A stretch of 64,000 bases of DNA from Gossypium raimondii (Eukaryota > Streptophyta > Magnoliopsida > Malvales > Malvaceae), in the NCBI RefSeq assembly GCF_025698545.1, contig NC_068577.1, positions 1,426,001 to 1,490,000 on the forward strand. The letters are read 5' to 3'. This document shows positions 36,550-52,190 of this stretch, in pieces. The position numbers were made by a program, and so were the translations under genes. The notes under the pieces were generated by a model. It searched no databases. It saw only the letters and a program-made list of their open reading frames with translations, and was not told the DNA's origin. Position 1 is the stretch's first letter, and every line of letters begins with the position of its first letter.

Positions 36550-37229
36550 CAAGTGAAGCCACCCTTGATTAAATCACAACAAATGCCACTGAGCAATTAT
36601 TTTAATCAGTTATAAACAACATTCAAGAACAACACCACCATTAATTCTACTTCCTTTATAGCTCTTCCTGCAGGAAAAAAAAATTCAAAATAATGATTTT
36701 TCCCTGCTGTTTTGATAATTAAAACTTATTCATAATATCATAAATTCGGTCAAATTAAAAATCTTGATTAGGTTAATGTGAAAATTTGCTTCTTCTTCTT
36801 TTTTATTATCAAAATTTAACCTTTTGAAGATATTGACAATCTGTTTAGACAGAAAACAAAGATTTTACTCAACTGATCATCGGAAAACATATCCAATAAA
36901 AGCAAAGAATCAAAACTTTCAGAAAGTAAATAAACTTTGTTAATAATAAAATAAAATAAAAACAATGAATTCTTAATTTCTGATCTAAAACATGAAATGT
37001 TAACGAAGAACTATCAAACGCGGAATCAAGAAAACCAATTAAAATAAGAGGGAAAATTGAAAAAACAAATTTAATAAAAATAAGAAAGGGAGAGAAAATA
37101 AAATACCTTTGAGAGGGAAAATAAGGAAAAAAGGGGCGAAGACTGAAACTTACCTTCTTTGGGATTTGTTGTCTGAAAATTATAGAAGACAGAGCAGAGA
37201 CTTTTCAAACTGTGTAATGGGTCAGGTTG

Positions 37230-38846
37230 CTCTCTCTCTTTCTTTCTTTTTATTTTTATTTTAAATTATTCGAAAAATTTTATTTAAGTTATTGGTTTAT
37301 TAAAATTTTTTAATTTAGGTAGTAAAATTTAAGTAGTGATTTAATGATTGATACGATGAATCATTACTCATTGATGAATAAAAGAATATATCATAGGTCC
37401 AAGTTAATATGATGGTCAGTGCTGGAGAATAAAAAAAGGAAATTATTTAGATTTTAATTTGTGAAGAATGAGAATTTTATGAAGAAAATAGAATTATAAA
37501 AATAATTTTAATAATCCATAATTTCGAATAATTTAATATATTTTAAAATTATTGATTTAACAAGATTGATGGAGAAAGTGAGATGTTGCCAAAATTCCAG
37601 TGGGTCAACACTTATCGATTAAGTGATAAAGTGGGCCAGCCTTGTCTTTCTTTTGGTATGGATAAATTTGATTCTCTTTTTATCTTATTACTTGATTTTA
37701 TTTCAATTTCTGTAAAAATAATTTTTCACTTCTAAAATATAAAAACATTTTATTTAATATTTTAAAAATAATAAATTAATACATATTAAAATGATATGAA
37801 ACACCCTATAATGTATTCTCACCCACCACCAAAATTATTGAAAAACCCAACTTTGATCTCACCCAATTATTGAAATCCCCAAGACTTCTACTTGTTTCAC
37901 AGATGATAAAAATACCTTTTTATATTTTTATAATTAATAAAATAATATATTATATTATAAAATTGAATTAAAAATATTTAGGGTTTAGATATATATATGA
38001 GAAAGTATTAGGTATATTGTTGATAAAATATTTTAATTTCATAAATTGGAATCATAGTATAGTATGAGAAAGCACCAATCACTATTTAAATTTTAATAAG
38101 AATGTAGATTAAAATAATAATTTTAATGATGTTAAAGTGACAACTAGCATGACAGTCACGTGAGTTTTATGTTGGCATGATATTATCTTATATGCTACAT
38201 CGGTAAATAATTTAAAAATTATAAAAAATATTCATAAAATAAAAATTCAAAAATAAAATAAAAGTTCATAAAAATTCAAATGAAAGTTAGCATGAAATAG
38301 ACGTGGATTGTCATGAGGGTTAGTATGTTTAAACTTTACAATTTTAAAAAAATAATTTGATTATTGAAAGGTCGATAGTCAAATTTTGGCTCTTTTAAAA
38401 AGGGTAAGAGTTAAATTTAACTAAAAATAAGAGATAAATTGACAAAAAAACGTAGATTTATCATTATGTAATTTTAAAATAACTTTAAGCATTTAATTGA
38501 CATATAATTGATTGAATTTTCATGTGACACTGACCATTTTACACTTGGCATTAATTTAAAGACGGCACTAAAAATGTTATCAAGTTAGTCCTATTAACAA
38601 CATTACATAAATAAAGGAATTAAATTATGTCAAATTAAAGTATGGAAGATTAAATCTTAAATTTTAATTTAATAGAGGGACTAAAACCATAATTATACTG
38701 TAAATTTCAGCACTGCGGAGAGAATAAAACCAGAAATGTTTCCCCCATTAAAAAAAATAAAAATCACTGTTTTTCAAATTATTTTTAATTTATTTTCATT
38801 TAATATTATACGCCCACCACTTTGCATGAATTTAAGAGTCATTTAA
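37230..38846. other. Gene-free stretch
   Basis: AT-rich. 37262-37430 resembles inverted interior sequence of the MITE family at 9306 and 12050 (TGATGAATAAAAGAATATAT). 38380-38700 has interspersed-repeat style. No gene seen. Confidence 0.4.
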
Positions 38847-38985
38847 GGGTGAGTTTGGATGGGCGGTGCGTTTACCTGCGGCTAGTGTAAAAACAGCGAC
38901 GGCGGTGAGATTAGATATTGTAGCATGAGACAAAAAGTAAGCTAAACGCATCGCACCGCACTCAATCGCCCATCCAAACCCACCC
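38847..38985. mobile_element. Tourist-like (PIF/Harbinger) MITE, 139 bp, TAA duplication
   Basis: Left end GGGTGAGTTTGGATGGGCG and the reverse complement of the right end GGGTGGGTTTGGATGGGCG differ at one base. TAA flanks both sides (38844-38846 and 38986-38988). The 3-bp TWA target and terminal sequence suit PIF/Harbinger MITEs. The interior is GC-rich compared with the surroundings and non-coding. Confidence 0.85.
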
Positions 38986-38989
38986 TAAG

Positions 38990-40350
38990 GCATATATTTG
39001 GAAGCATGTGTTCAACCAAACAATAACTGGTAAGCATCTGTTTTAGATCTTTAGGATGTTTTTAAGGCTGGTGGAAATTTTAGAAAATAAAATTGAAAAT
39101 TGTTGATACGAAGTTGGGATTGTAGCGGTTTATGACGATTCATTTGGTGGGTGGAGAGCCATAAGTGATTAAAGGTGATTAGGAACTAGATTTCTCAAGA
39201 AGATTAGAGTTCAAGAAGAGAAAGAGAGATAACTGAGAATGTAAGAGGAGAGGGAGAGATTTATTTTGTTTTGATGTTTGTCAGCCTTAAAAGTGGGCGC
39301 CTCTAATCATTCTCGAGATGTCACATTTATTCTCATATTACTTCTGTACTACTTGGAGCCTAATTGACTTATTGATGTTATGTTCTCGAATGTATGGCTT
39401 GTCATGTTAGGCCAACAATATATGTGACACATAAGTGGCATGTGTTTTATCCACATTAAGGCTATGGTCCCCAGGATGTGAGTTCATGAGATCTTAGGCT
39501 CACGAGGTTATGGGCTCGTAAAATCTTGAGCTTGCAAGGCCTTGGACTTGCAAGTATTCTTAACTTGCAAGATGATTCTAATCCAAGGTATTGACTGGTG
39601 AGGATAGCAATATGTAAAGCAAGCTCGCTAAGTGTAGGTATAACAATAGCCCCCAGTTAAAGGGGAGGTTATAAAGTGACCTCTCTTGAAACATCGATAT
39701 TTTATAACCTACCTTGGTGATAATTGTTTTGATGGTTGAAAAGGGATTCACATTATTTCAAAGTATTTGCCTTTACAAATATGATCTCGTTGGTGAATGT
39801 AGGTAGATGGACTTAAATAAAATTTAGTATATTTCACTCAAGCTCTAATACTCAGAATCCAAACATGATCTAACCCAATTTTAAATTTATAATATGATTT
39901 TTTTCCTTTTTTATATGTTATATTATTTATATTATATGAAAGTTAAATATACTAAACTATAGTGTGAATATTGAAAATACATTAATTTTAAAATTTTAAT
40001 AAAATATATAGTTATAGTAAAAGATAGGTATACTCACCAAAATAAAAACTAAAAATAGATATATTTTCTTGAAAAAAATATAAAGAGCCTAAAAAAATAG
40101 ATATAACGTAGTTTACCCTAAATAAAATCAATTTTTTAATTTTTTTTCTGAGGGTTTTTTTTTTTTTACCTTTTTAGTCGTAAAAAAGAATGAAAATAAA
40201 AGAAAGAAGAGAGTAGAGTGAAATACATGAAGCCTGAAACATAACAACCTGGTGTGCATCATCTACATTATTTTGCCCGTCTGAGCACAAAAACTAAACA
40301 TACAAAGTTAGATAGAAGGCAAAAAAAGCAGTACAGGTGCTACAAAAAGC
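38990..40350. other. Gene-free stretch with degenerate short repeats
   Basis: 39480-39580 carries diverged tandem copies of a motif like GGCTCGCAAGATCTTGGACTTGCAAG. The surrounding sequence (39060-39700) looks LTR-like, but no ends were found. 40200-40350 is the 3' UTR of the reductase gene. Confidence 0.35.
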
Positions 40351-43408
<3,058 letters not shown>

Positions 43409-43463
43409 TCCCTCAAAAAAGTGTAGTATTCACCGGTCTCTACACCCCCTGTTTTCTCCTTGC

Positions 43464-43470
43464 ATTTATA
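43464..43470 (-). promoter_or_regulatory. Probable TATA box of the reductase gene
   Basis: CCTATAAATG on the minus strand about 56 bases upstream of the ATG at 43408, in pyrimidine-rich promoter sequence. Confidence 0.6.
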
Positions 43471-43473
43471 GGC

Positions 43474-44429
43474 AACTCTCACCCGTCAGCTCAACCCACC
43501 TAACTCTCTCTAGTCAAACTATCACCTTTACTTCTTTGCTTTGCGTGTGTTCCTCTAGGCTACTATATCTACCTACCTCCAACTCTAATTTTAATAAAGT
43601 AATATAATTTGGATTTTAATGAATTTATATACTTTTGAGCCCCTTTGTTTTGTCAGACTGAAATTTCATTCATATAAAAAAGGGTTTTTTCAAATCTCAT
43701 GTGAACAAATTCCATACAAAAATATAATCAATACAAGACAAGACCCAAACCACTTAAAACCCAAATCCGAAGAAACTTCACTTGAATTAGGTCATCATTA
43801 TTTATAAAAGGGAAGCCAAAGCGATCTGATGAGGTTCAGTCATCAGAACGGAGGAACCACCATATGACTATAATGTCTAAAGACCCTATAACCCCTCTCC
43901 TCCGTTGTTTGGGCCTCTGGTTTTAAATGTTAGCCAAGCCCGTTTGGATCTTAAATTTTAAAGCATGTCGGGACTTTGGACTTTGAAGCGTAATTGAGGT
44001 ATTGGATTTTAACTTTTAATTTGGGCTTCTAGATCTTAGCTCTTAGCTTGGGCTTCGGAATTTATGGTTTATTTATAATTATTTACAAAGTATAAACGGA
44101 GAAGAACATACCGAAACAAGGCCGACCGGACGGTGGCAAGTGGAGATCGAGCAAGGTAAAGGTCAGGGTTTATTTTCTAGATCTATTAGTGTACGGATGA
44201 TTTTGGGTGATAAGGATTTTGATTCTGGATTAGGAGGATGGAAGAACTGTGGGAGGATATTTCTTTTGGCCTGTCGAAGCTCCGTCTAATTGCGGCGGTG
44301 CTGTTGTCGGAGTTCTCCATTCTTCTTCGGCTGTTAGAGAGAACCAAAGAATGAAAGAAATAGTTTTAGATGGGAGAATCGAAAGCCAGAAGTTCATAGG
44401 AGGGTGACAAAAAAGAAATTTATTACTAG
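43474..44429. other. Intergenic stretch upstream of the reductase
   Basis: Promoter region of the reductase followed by unassigned sequence. A 38-codon open frame at 44239-44355 (+) begins MEELWEDISFGLSKLRLIAA. It has no recognisable family and may be a transposon or leader fragment. Confidence 0.3.
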
Positions 44430-45002
44430 TGTTACAGGACTAGACCTTTCGTCTCGCAATCCGTGCGGCCTTAGGCGATCCGTTAGTTAAAACTCGCCTA
44501 AGTCAGCCTTTACTCAAGTGAAGGTTCCTTAAGAAATCGTCTAAGGCACCAAATTAAAGAGCAGAAGCGATTTATGTCAAAAAAAATAACAAAGAACAAT
44601 AGAAAGAGCGCATGCTCTCAATTCTCTTATTCACAAAGAATAATGAAACAATAACTGGAGTGAGTACAACTGAGGAGCAGACTCTCTATTTATAGTTGAG
44701 TTCCCCCAAAACCGACGGTAAGATACATTTACAACGATGGATGAGATTAACCATATCCCTTTATTTATGATTCCCTCTATCTTCTAAGATTAGTTACCAT
44801 ATTAGCCTAAGTTGCCATATCTTCATTATCGGGCCAACCAGGCTTCAATCTGACAGGCTTCTCCAATAACTCTTTAAATCGGGTCAGTTCTCATGGGCCA
44901 AATGATCCCCATCTGAGCAATAGACCTCTATTGGATGCATTTTGTACGATGGTCATGGGCTTTGAACCGCGGCCTGTGACACTAGGTGATTATTTCGTAA
45001 CA
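44430..45002 (-). mobile_element. LTR-like element (solo LTR), 573 bp
   Basis: The ends are short inverted repeats: TGTTACAGGAC at one end and TTTCGTAACA at the other. The minus strand carries a promoter-like TATAAATA (44687-44694). No internal domains adjoin it and the flanking 5-mers do not match, so it is an older solo LTR or a fragment of a larger element. Confidence 0.6.
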
Positions 45003-45629
45003 ATTTCTCGGATAATAAAAAAGAAAAATTGCTCTTCAATCCTTAGAGGTAAATATGCTTTATAGTCCCTATAGTTTTAAGTTTATTCCATTTAAGTTTT
45101 TATTTCATTTTAGGGTAAACTACAAAAATAGTCATTAAATTATTGCCTTCATTCTATTTTGGTTAATGAACAATTATTATTATTATTTATTTAGTAACTG
45201 AACTTTTCAAATCGAAATCAAACATAAGTTGATTTGGGCCTTTTTATTGGTATAATAATAAATTTAGCCCTCCAATGTTTGCACATTATATCAATTTAAT
45301 CCTAAATATAAAATATTGAACAAAATTAGCCCTTATTGTTTACAAAATTTGTCATTTTGGTTGAATTTCTAAAAATTCAATAAATTTAACACACAAAATT
45401 TATAAAATTTGTCTAATTAATTCTAATTCTAAAAAATCGATAGACTAATTATTGGTCATTTACAAAATTAATAATTTAAGCTCCTTAACCTAGAAATCTT
45501 TGCTCTAGGTTTCAAAATTTCAAAATTTTATCCTACTCCAATTTTTAAGTCTTGAAGTATATCAATCTTCTTATCCTAATGGACATTCACTTTATAATAA
45601 TAAATTATTTATAACAAATATTTTAATTT

Positions 45630-46035
45630 GGTCATTTTAGTTCTTATACTTTAAAATTTTAGTCCTCATGAAACCAACAATGATTAAATCCATTAAGTTT
45701 TAATATTTTCAAATTTGATATGGCAAACATGTTATCATTTGTGTAATGTCATGTTAGCTTATTATTTTCACGTTACTCACTAAAAATCCAATTAATGAAT
45801 TAACGATTGTCATTTATGTCAAAACTAAAATTTCAAAATAAGAAAAGTTTAGGGACTTAGAATGATTCAACTGGATAATATGGACTAAATCTACAACTGT
45901 AAGTATAGCACAATATTAATAATTGAATTTAACTTAACGGATTTAATCGCTATATTTGATTCAGATTAAAATTTCAAAATTTAAAAAGTACAAGAACTAA
46001 AATTAAACAAATTAAAGTATATAACTAAATCTACA
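45630..46035. mobile_element. MITE-like element, second copy of the 31663-32159 family
   Basis: In reverse orientation it repeats the landmarks of 31663-32159: TGTAGATTTAGTCCATATT, GAATCATTCTAAGTCC, and TTTTTAGTGAGTAA. Ends are approximate. Confidence 0.6.
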
Positions 46036-47277
46036 ACTTTCTCCCACTTTTCGATTAACACCTCTCACATTCTTTTTTTAATATATATATTTACGTTGGA
46101 TTGGAATTTGCTTGTTATTTTTTATTTATTAAGTTTTTTTGTTAGTCCCAACAATCAAAGGTATTGTCCTTATATCAAGGTTTTATTCTCGATTTTCAAT
46201 AAAAGTTGTGTACATTTCACGGAGGGGATGGGCTCCTCTATTAGTGATACTTACAAGACTATCGTGCATAAGAATAATTATGAAATTAATTGTGCGCCGG
46301 ACTTAAACTATCAACCTAACCTGAGGCTTATATTTGTTCCTTTTTCTTTTTACTAACAATTTTATGGATATATAGTGGCATTGGTGTTTGCTCAGCTGCT
46401 CATATCTTATTTGTAAGTATCAATGTTGTAAGGGGTGAATCAATTGAATGACTTGAGCCGATGAACTGTTTGTAGTATCTCATTGCCTGTTAATTTGCTG
46501 CAGATATACCATAGCCAAGATGTGGTATGAGTAAGAAGAGTACACTCAAATGCTATGAGATTGCTAGTTGCAATTCAGGGCCTATTATTTACATGTAATG
46601 ATTAATTACTTTTTAGAGATTATGAATGGGTAATGCTTAAGTGGTAGTATCTTGAATTCCTTTTTTTCCCCCAGTTCTAATGTCTATGAGCTATCATTTT
46701 CCGGTGCTGATTGCAGAACGAACTTCCTTTTAGATGTGCGGTGTAAGGGTTTCTTCCATGCACTTGACCCTTTCAAAGGCAGTCTCGAACACTTTCGACA
46801 TCATTGATTTATATGTGATTTATTGGTAATTAATTAGAATGTGGGTTTGTATTGTCCAAAGAAAAGCTTTTTCTTATGAACATATAGATGACTTCAGCAA
46901 ACATGGTTATAACGATAAAAATATTAGATTAATTAAAATATAGATATTTTAATAAATTCAACGGTTAAATTGTTAAAAAAAAAACTTAAGTTAAACTTGA
47001 AAATTAACCAAGTTATGCCACACTTGGAGCTTAAATCTGTTCATATTTCCCTCTCATATGGGATGGGACTTTGGGTTTGGAAAGATAATCTCATCAATTC
47101 TTAGTACTAATATAAATTTGAATTTCAATAAAGGCAATAGTGATAATACGAAAATTTACTCTTTGCTCACCTTACTGTCTACATCATCAGCAAAACCATA
47201 GAATACAAATATCTAACAACTAAACAAAGTACTGGACCTAGTTCTTTACCTTCATCGTTTTATTGTGAAAATACCCC
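46036..47277. other. Upstream region of the ferredoxin/metallo-beta-lactamase gene
   Basis: No gene recognised. It should contain the promoter and a short 5' UTR of the gene at 47278. No clear TATA box. Confidence 0.35.
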
Positions 47278-50200
47278 ATGGCTATGTCAACCAAAGCTAT
47301 CAATCTTGCTAGTTTTAGCTCAGTTTTTCCTTCTTCACTTGATAAGCTAAACAAGCCATCAAAGGGTGTCCAAAACAGTTTCTGGGTACCAAGAATTCCA
47401 CTGGTTAAAGCAGTTCAAAGCCCAGCTGAATCAGATACTGGCAGATGGGCAAAACAAAGACGCCCCCAGAATGCAGATGGTGACTTCTTTGTAGGTATAT
47501 ATCATAGTTTCCCATAAAATTACTTCTTTGTAGGTATATATCATGGTTCCCCCAGAATTAGATAAGTTCTTTGCTTGAAGGGCTATTAATCTTTTCCCTT
47601 TCCCATGTTGGATGATAACTTCTCTAATTGTTTTTCCCCACAGAATTTTATATTGCTTTTTAATACATGTTGCAGATCATACATGCATAGATTGCGATAC
47701 TTGTCGCTGGATGGCACCGGTAATCTATTAAGCTTGTATTTATATTACTGTGAACTATTTTGAGCATATGAATGTTAGTTTACTGTTGGTAATACCAGGA
47801 ATGGAAAACAAATCTATTGCATGTGCTTTCTTGAATATAAATTTCAATGGTATGGTTTAGAAAATAAATAATGGGAAAAGATGGTTCATCAAATATTTCA
47901 CTTCCTTTGTTCATTGAGAACTCATTTTGTATTAAAATCATCTCTTAAGGAATGGATATTATGTTTAACTCTTAATACTTGTGCTGGTTCACAGATTGAC
48001 TTGAAATGGTGAGAAATGGTACACTTAGGTTGAGAATAATGGCAGGCATCACGGACGCTTTGCTACTAATTTGCGAAGTTTGTATAGGCTATGAAAGTTC
48101 GGATCGGCTTCCTAGCGTACGGAATACGGAATGGATTCCAAAGCCCCTCTGTTTTTTTTTATACTAACGGCATCGATTCCTAGTGCTATAACAGAAACTG
48201 CCCTTAACGCGCAAATGAAAGCCCTCACAACACTTATGGTAGTAGATAAACGGATGAACATGTATATCAATGGTATAATCATTTCATTATGTAGTGGAAT
48301 CATTTCATTATGTAGTGGACTTTGCTTTGTGTATCCCTTTCCAGTGTAGTAGTAGGATGCTCATGTAGTGCAGACCACTGGCTCAGAATTATCAACTATG
48401 ATGTCGGTCAAGATCTTAGAAACTATTCTACTTTTAAGGCTTTTTATTTCTTGCTTTTGCAGCAAGTCTTCACACGAGCCGGTGGGATGTCTGCAGTTTA
48501 CAAACAGCCAACCTGCAAGCAGGATCGATTAAAAGCCCTCCAGGTTTACTTATTTCGTGTATTGTCATCGGTTAGAAGATGATATTTTCCTCTTATAGCA
48601 ATTGCCCCTAGCTTGCAATATAATTGTTCAAATTTGCAGGCCTTGCTTTCATGTCCAACAAACTCGATCCGTACAGAAGTGCCTCCTCCTGATATCCTAG
48701 AAGCTCAGAAGACATTTCCGATCCCAATAGACGAGAAGAAACTTCCAGTAACTCCTTACTGTACCTTCATTTTAGAATATCGTTTGACAGACTGTATAGC
48801 TAATATGATTATATTTTCAGGGTGTTTATCACTGTGGGTATCATTCTTCTAAGTCATATGGAGCTTCTTCCTACTTGATCATTCATCCTGATGGAAATAT
48901 ACTTATAGATAGGTACAAATCTGTTTTCGGGTAAAAGATGTGGGAACAATAAAGCTTCTACATATTAATTTGAGCTAACTTGGTTGTAATAAGTTTTTGC
49001 AGCCCCAAATTCACAGAGAGACTTGCACGTAAGATCGAGGAGTTAGGGGGAGTATGCTATATGTTTCTAACCCACAAGTATGTTAGCAGAAATTTTTTTC
49101 ATCTTTCTGTTCATTTATAGGTTTCTGATCCATGTTTTTATGATCAGGGATGATGTTGCAGATCATGGGAAGTGGTCAAAGCGGTTTAGTTGCAATCGGA
49201 TTCTGCATTCTGGAGATGTAAGTGACGTATCATTACATCTGATATGGTCTATATCATAAACTTATACTTGCTTTGGTCCTTTTGATGTTCTTAACTCCAT
49301 TTGCAGATTCTTGAGTACATACTTTTAACGCTATAGCGTATAGTGTTCTCTGCAATATAACCTTCATGCCGTAAATGAAAGTTACTGCATATCCTAATTC
49401 GATTGTCGAGTTCTAGTTGGATAGTACTTGTATCATTTATCTCTGCAGGTAGAAGCATGTACAGCTGATGTAGAAACGAAGCTAGACGGCAATGGCCCGT
49501 GGAGACTTGGACAAGATATTATGCTTATACATACTCCTGGCCATACAGAAGTGAGTTGTTAATCTAATGTATACAAGAAAATTGTCAGCAATTATAGCTT
49601 CATCATCGCTTGACAACAATAGCACTGAAAAATAGCTCATAATTGAACATTTTCTGAAATGTTGCAGGGTTCTGTTTGCTTGTTTTATATGCCACTTAAG
49701 ATTCTATTCACTGGTGACCATCTACTGATGAGAGAATCCGGGTTGGACATAGTAGCTATGTACAATAGATATTCAGGTAAAGCCTATATTTCTTGGTTTT
49801 TTCAAGCTTTTGAGATGATCGTATCTTCATGCTAATGTCTGGATGTTTGAATACAGAAGTAAAAGTATCATGGAAGCTCATATATTAGGAACTGGGTTAT
49901 ATTTTGCCTATTTTAATAGCAGAAATGGACAGATTTTTTTAAAAGAAGGGATGAGCTTGCTTTTTGATATAGCTTAATGGGATTAAATTTTCATTTCTGA
50001 ATAACCAGACGGCTATATGGGCAATTTTATCAATATATATTAAATCAGAGAGTAAACTAGTCTTTCAGTTAAAAATTTTATCTTTTTTTTACTGTTAAAA
50101 TATGGTCCTTGTACGTCAGAATCTGTCAGCCACACTTGTTTTTAACAATGGAAATGGATGAAATTTTTAATAGAATAACCAGTTTGCTCTTTGATCTAAT

Positions 50201-50867
50201 ATGGAGTGACTAATTTGCTACTTTTTCAGTAGAGGGAGCAAATTACAATTGGCTTTTTAGTACAAAAGCCTCTGCAGTACTTAAATATGAATATTTTGGA
50301 AAAAATGAATAGTCGAAGAAACATAGGGTAAACCTATATGAATATACTATTATCAAGGATATCATGTTTATGGAGCTAGTGTTTCTAATAGTTATTTGAT
50401 TTGTTTTTTCATCATTTACCCAAACCCGGGAAATTTTCATTTTCATTTAAGCTCTTTAAATCTTTTAAAATTTTAAATTAGTAAGGGTAAAATTGCACTT
50501 TAGCTCCCTAAAAATAATAAAAATTTGATTTAATCCTTTAAAATTTATAAAGATAGAGGCTATTAAAATTGTGAAATTACATGCTCACCATGTTGTTTTT
50601 CACAGTTGGTACGCAACTGGATAGCGTTAAAAGGCTCTTAGATTTGGATTTCAATTGGATAATACCAGGTTGGTGTTAGTTCAATATCATTACCGTTTTC
50701 GCATTCTATCGTGATTAATGGCTGATATAATGTGGAAAGCTTGACATGTATTTACAGGCCATGGTAGGAGAATCGAGTTCAAAGATGTTGGGGAGAAGAA
50801 TGCAGTTCTTGAAGCTTTTGTTGAGGAAAAGTACGCCCACTATTCCTCGGTCAAGAATAAATGGTAG
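47278..50867 (+). CDS. Ferredoxin-like plus metallo-beta-lactamase-fold protein, probably plastid, 11 exons, 356 aa
   Basis: Plant hydrolase-fold protein of the At4g33540 type. Exons are 47278-47494, 47676-47719, 48463-48543, 48640-48747, 48821-48912, 49003-49077, 49148-49217, 49449-49550, 49668-49776, 50606-50668 and 50758-50867, all GT-AG in phase. Residues 1-50 are Ser-rich and poor in acidic residues, as in a plastid transit peptide. A ferredoxin-like [4Fe-4S] motif follows: CIDCDTC (C76, C79, C82) with SCPT (C119). The metallo-beta-lactamase domain shows FLTHKDDVADH (H205, D211, H212), HTPGHTEGS (H261), FTGDH (D280) and PGHGR (H322). The first metal motif is longer than the usual HxHxDH. 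Substrate is unknown. Intron 9 holds a MITE; exon 1's donor is duplicated downstream. Confidence 0.93.
47483..47552 (+). repeat. Tandem duplication spanning a splice donor
   Basis: ACTTCTTTGTAGGTATATAT occurs at 47483 and again at 47522, a 39-base period, with the following 11 bases also similar. Each copy contains a GTAG|GTATAT donor. Confidence 0.85.
49859..50282. mobile_element. MITE of the GGTAAAAGTACC family in intron 9
   Basis: Left end GTAAAAGTATCATGGAAGC, then inverted partners TGTTAAAATATGGTCC and GTTTTTAACAATGGAAATGG, and AGTAGAGGGAGCAAATTAC near the right end. It is longer than the 324-bp copy, with extra sequence near 49930-50030. Ends are approximate on the right. Confidence 0.65.
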
Positions 50868-51562
50868 TATTAGGCCTTTAAATGTATGTAAACTCTAACC
50901 CATATAAACAACAACAACAATGATGATGATCATATAGAAATTAAGTAGGATAAATATCCACATCCACGATATTTTTATTAAATTTATTAAAAAAGTAATT
51001 TGAAAAAAATAAAATAAAGGTTGATGTAAAAAAGACTAAAAATATAATTAAAGCCATCTTGACAAAACATATAAACATTAGTGGCCAAATTTATCATTAA
51101 GATTTACGTCACGATATTGCTTTTGAACTATACTTATTTTCTATTATGATATTAAAATATTTTTGTCTCATTTTAGTACCTAAACTATTATTCTATTATA
51201 ATTTTGGTCAAAAAATTAACAGTGTTAAACAATCCTAAATAATGTGAATATGCCACCTACAAGACATTCCTTGACATATGGTAATTGATAAAGTGACATC
51301 CATTAAAAATATATAAATTCAAAAATTACAATTTTTATAATACATCAATTATATAAAATAAAATTTATAAAAGATCACATAAAATAGAAATAATTCAGAA
51401 AAAAGAATTTTTTTAAAAATATACTAAATCGATCAATAATATACGCTGATCAACGATGTCCAATATTCAGTTGATGGACATGTTATCGATCAATGGTCAT
51501 ATCATCGATGATGAGGAAAAAACCAAACAAGTAGCACATTCAAGATTGATATACAAGGAATA
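50868..51562. other. Gene-free stretch
   Basis: 3' UTR of the metallo-beta-lactamase gene, then AT-rich sequence with no recognised feature. Confidence 0.4.
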
Positions 51563-52190
51563 CCTAAAACCTTAAGTAACATCTCATAAATTTGAGAAAC
51601 GAAAATGGAGCAAGGAATACCTCTCAAAGGTTGATATACAATGATTCAAGCTAAGTAAAAAAAATGACTACACTTGAAATAACGAAAGAGACTGAAATCC
51701 CTAGTGTGTACAAAAATAAGATGAGAATTACAAATGAAAGATTAGATTTTTGCACAATAAGCTTTGCAAATTTGTTTCGTGTCCTCTTCTTGATGTTCTT
51801 GAACTCTATTTATACCCCTCAATGGTTTCTATCAACTTGAAGTAGTTAGAGGGAAAATTTAGCTGTTGAAGACATTTACTCGAACATAAAATGTAGTTGC
51901 AGAGACTTTTGTTATGATACACTATTTAAAATATATGATCGTTCAAGTCTTAGGTACTAGACCCTAAGGCTCATGTTCCAATACCTCTATGTTGGGGTTT
52001 GATACTCCTGAATTCTCTCGTAAAACAATTTTGCTTGCCAATGAGGCAAAGGCCTGATACATAGCCATATGTATCCATACTTAGGTCAAAGGGTGAGACA
52101 CCTCTGAAGTTAGTAGCTTATAGACTTCATGTGTTCTGATACTCTTAATAAGTGTATCAGAACACACCCCAAGCTTTGTCAAAATTTACT
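51563..52190 (-). repeat. Dispersed repeat, copy A (LTR-like, promoter on minus strand)
   Basis: Aligns along its length, in the same orientation, with 62345-62930 (shared blocks include GGAATACCTCTCAAAGGTTG and TTTTTGCACAATAAGCTTTG, and AAGCTTTGTCAAAATTTACT at the end). The minus strand has TATAAATA (51807-51814) followed by a transcript-like leader, suggesting a retroelement LTR. Internal parts are not adjacent. Confidence 0.6.
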
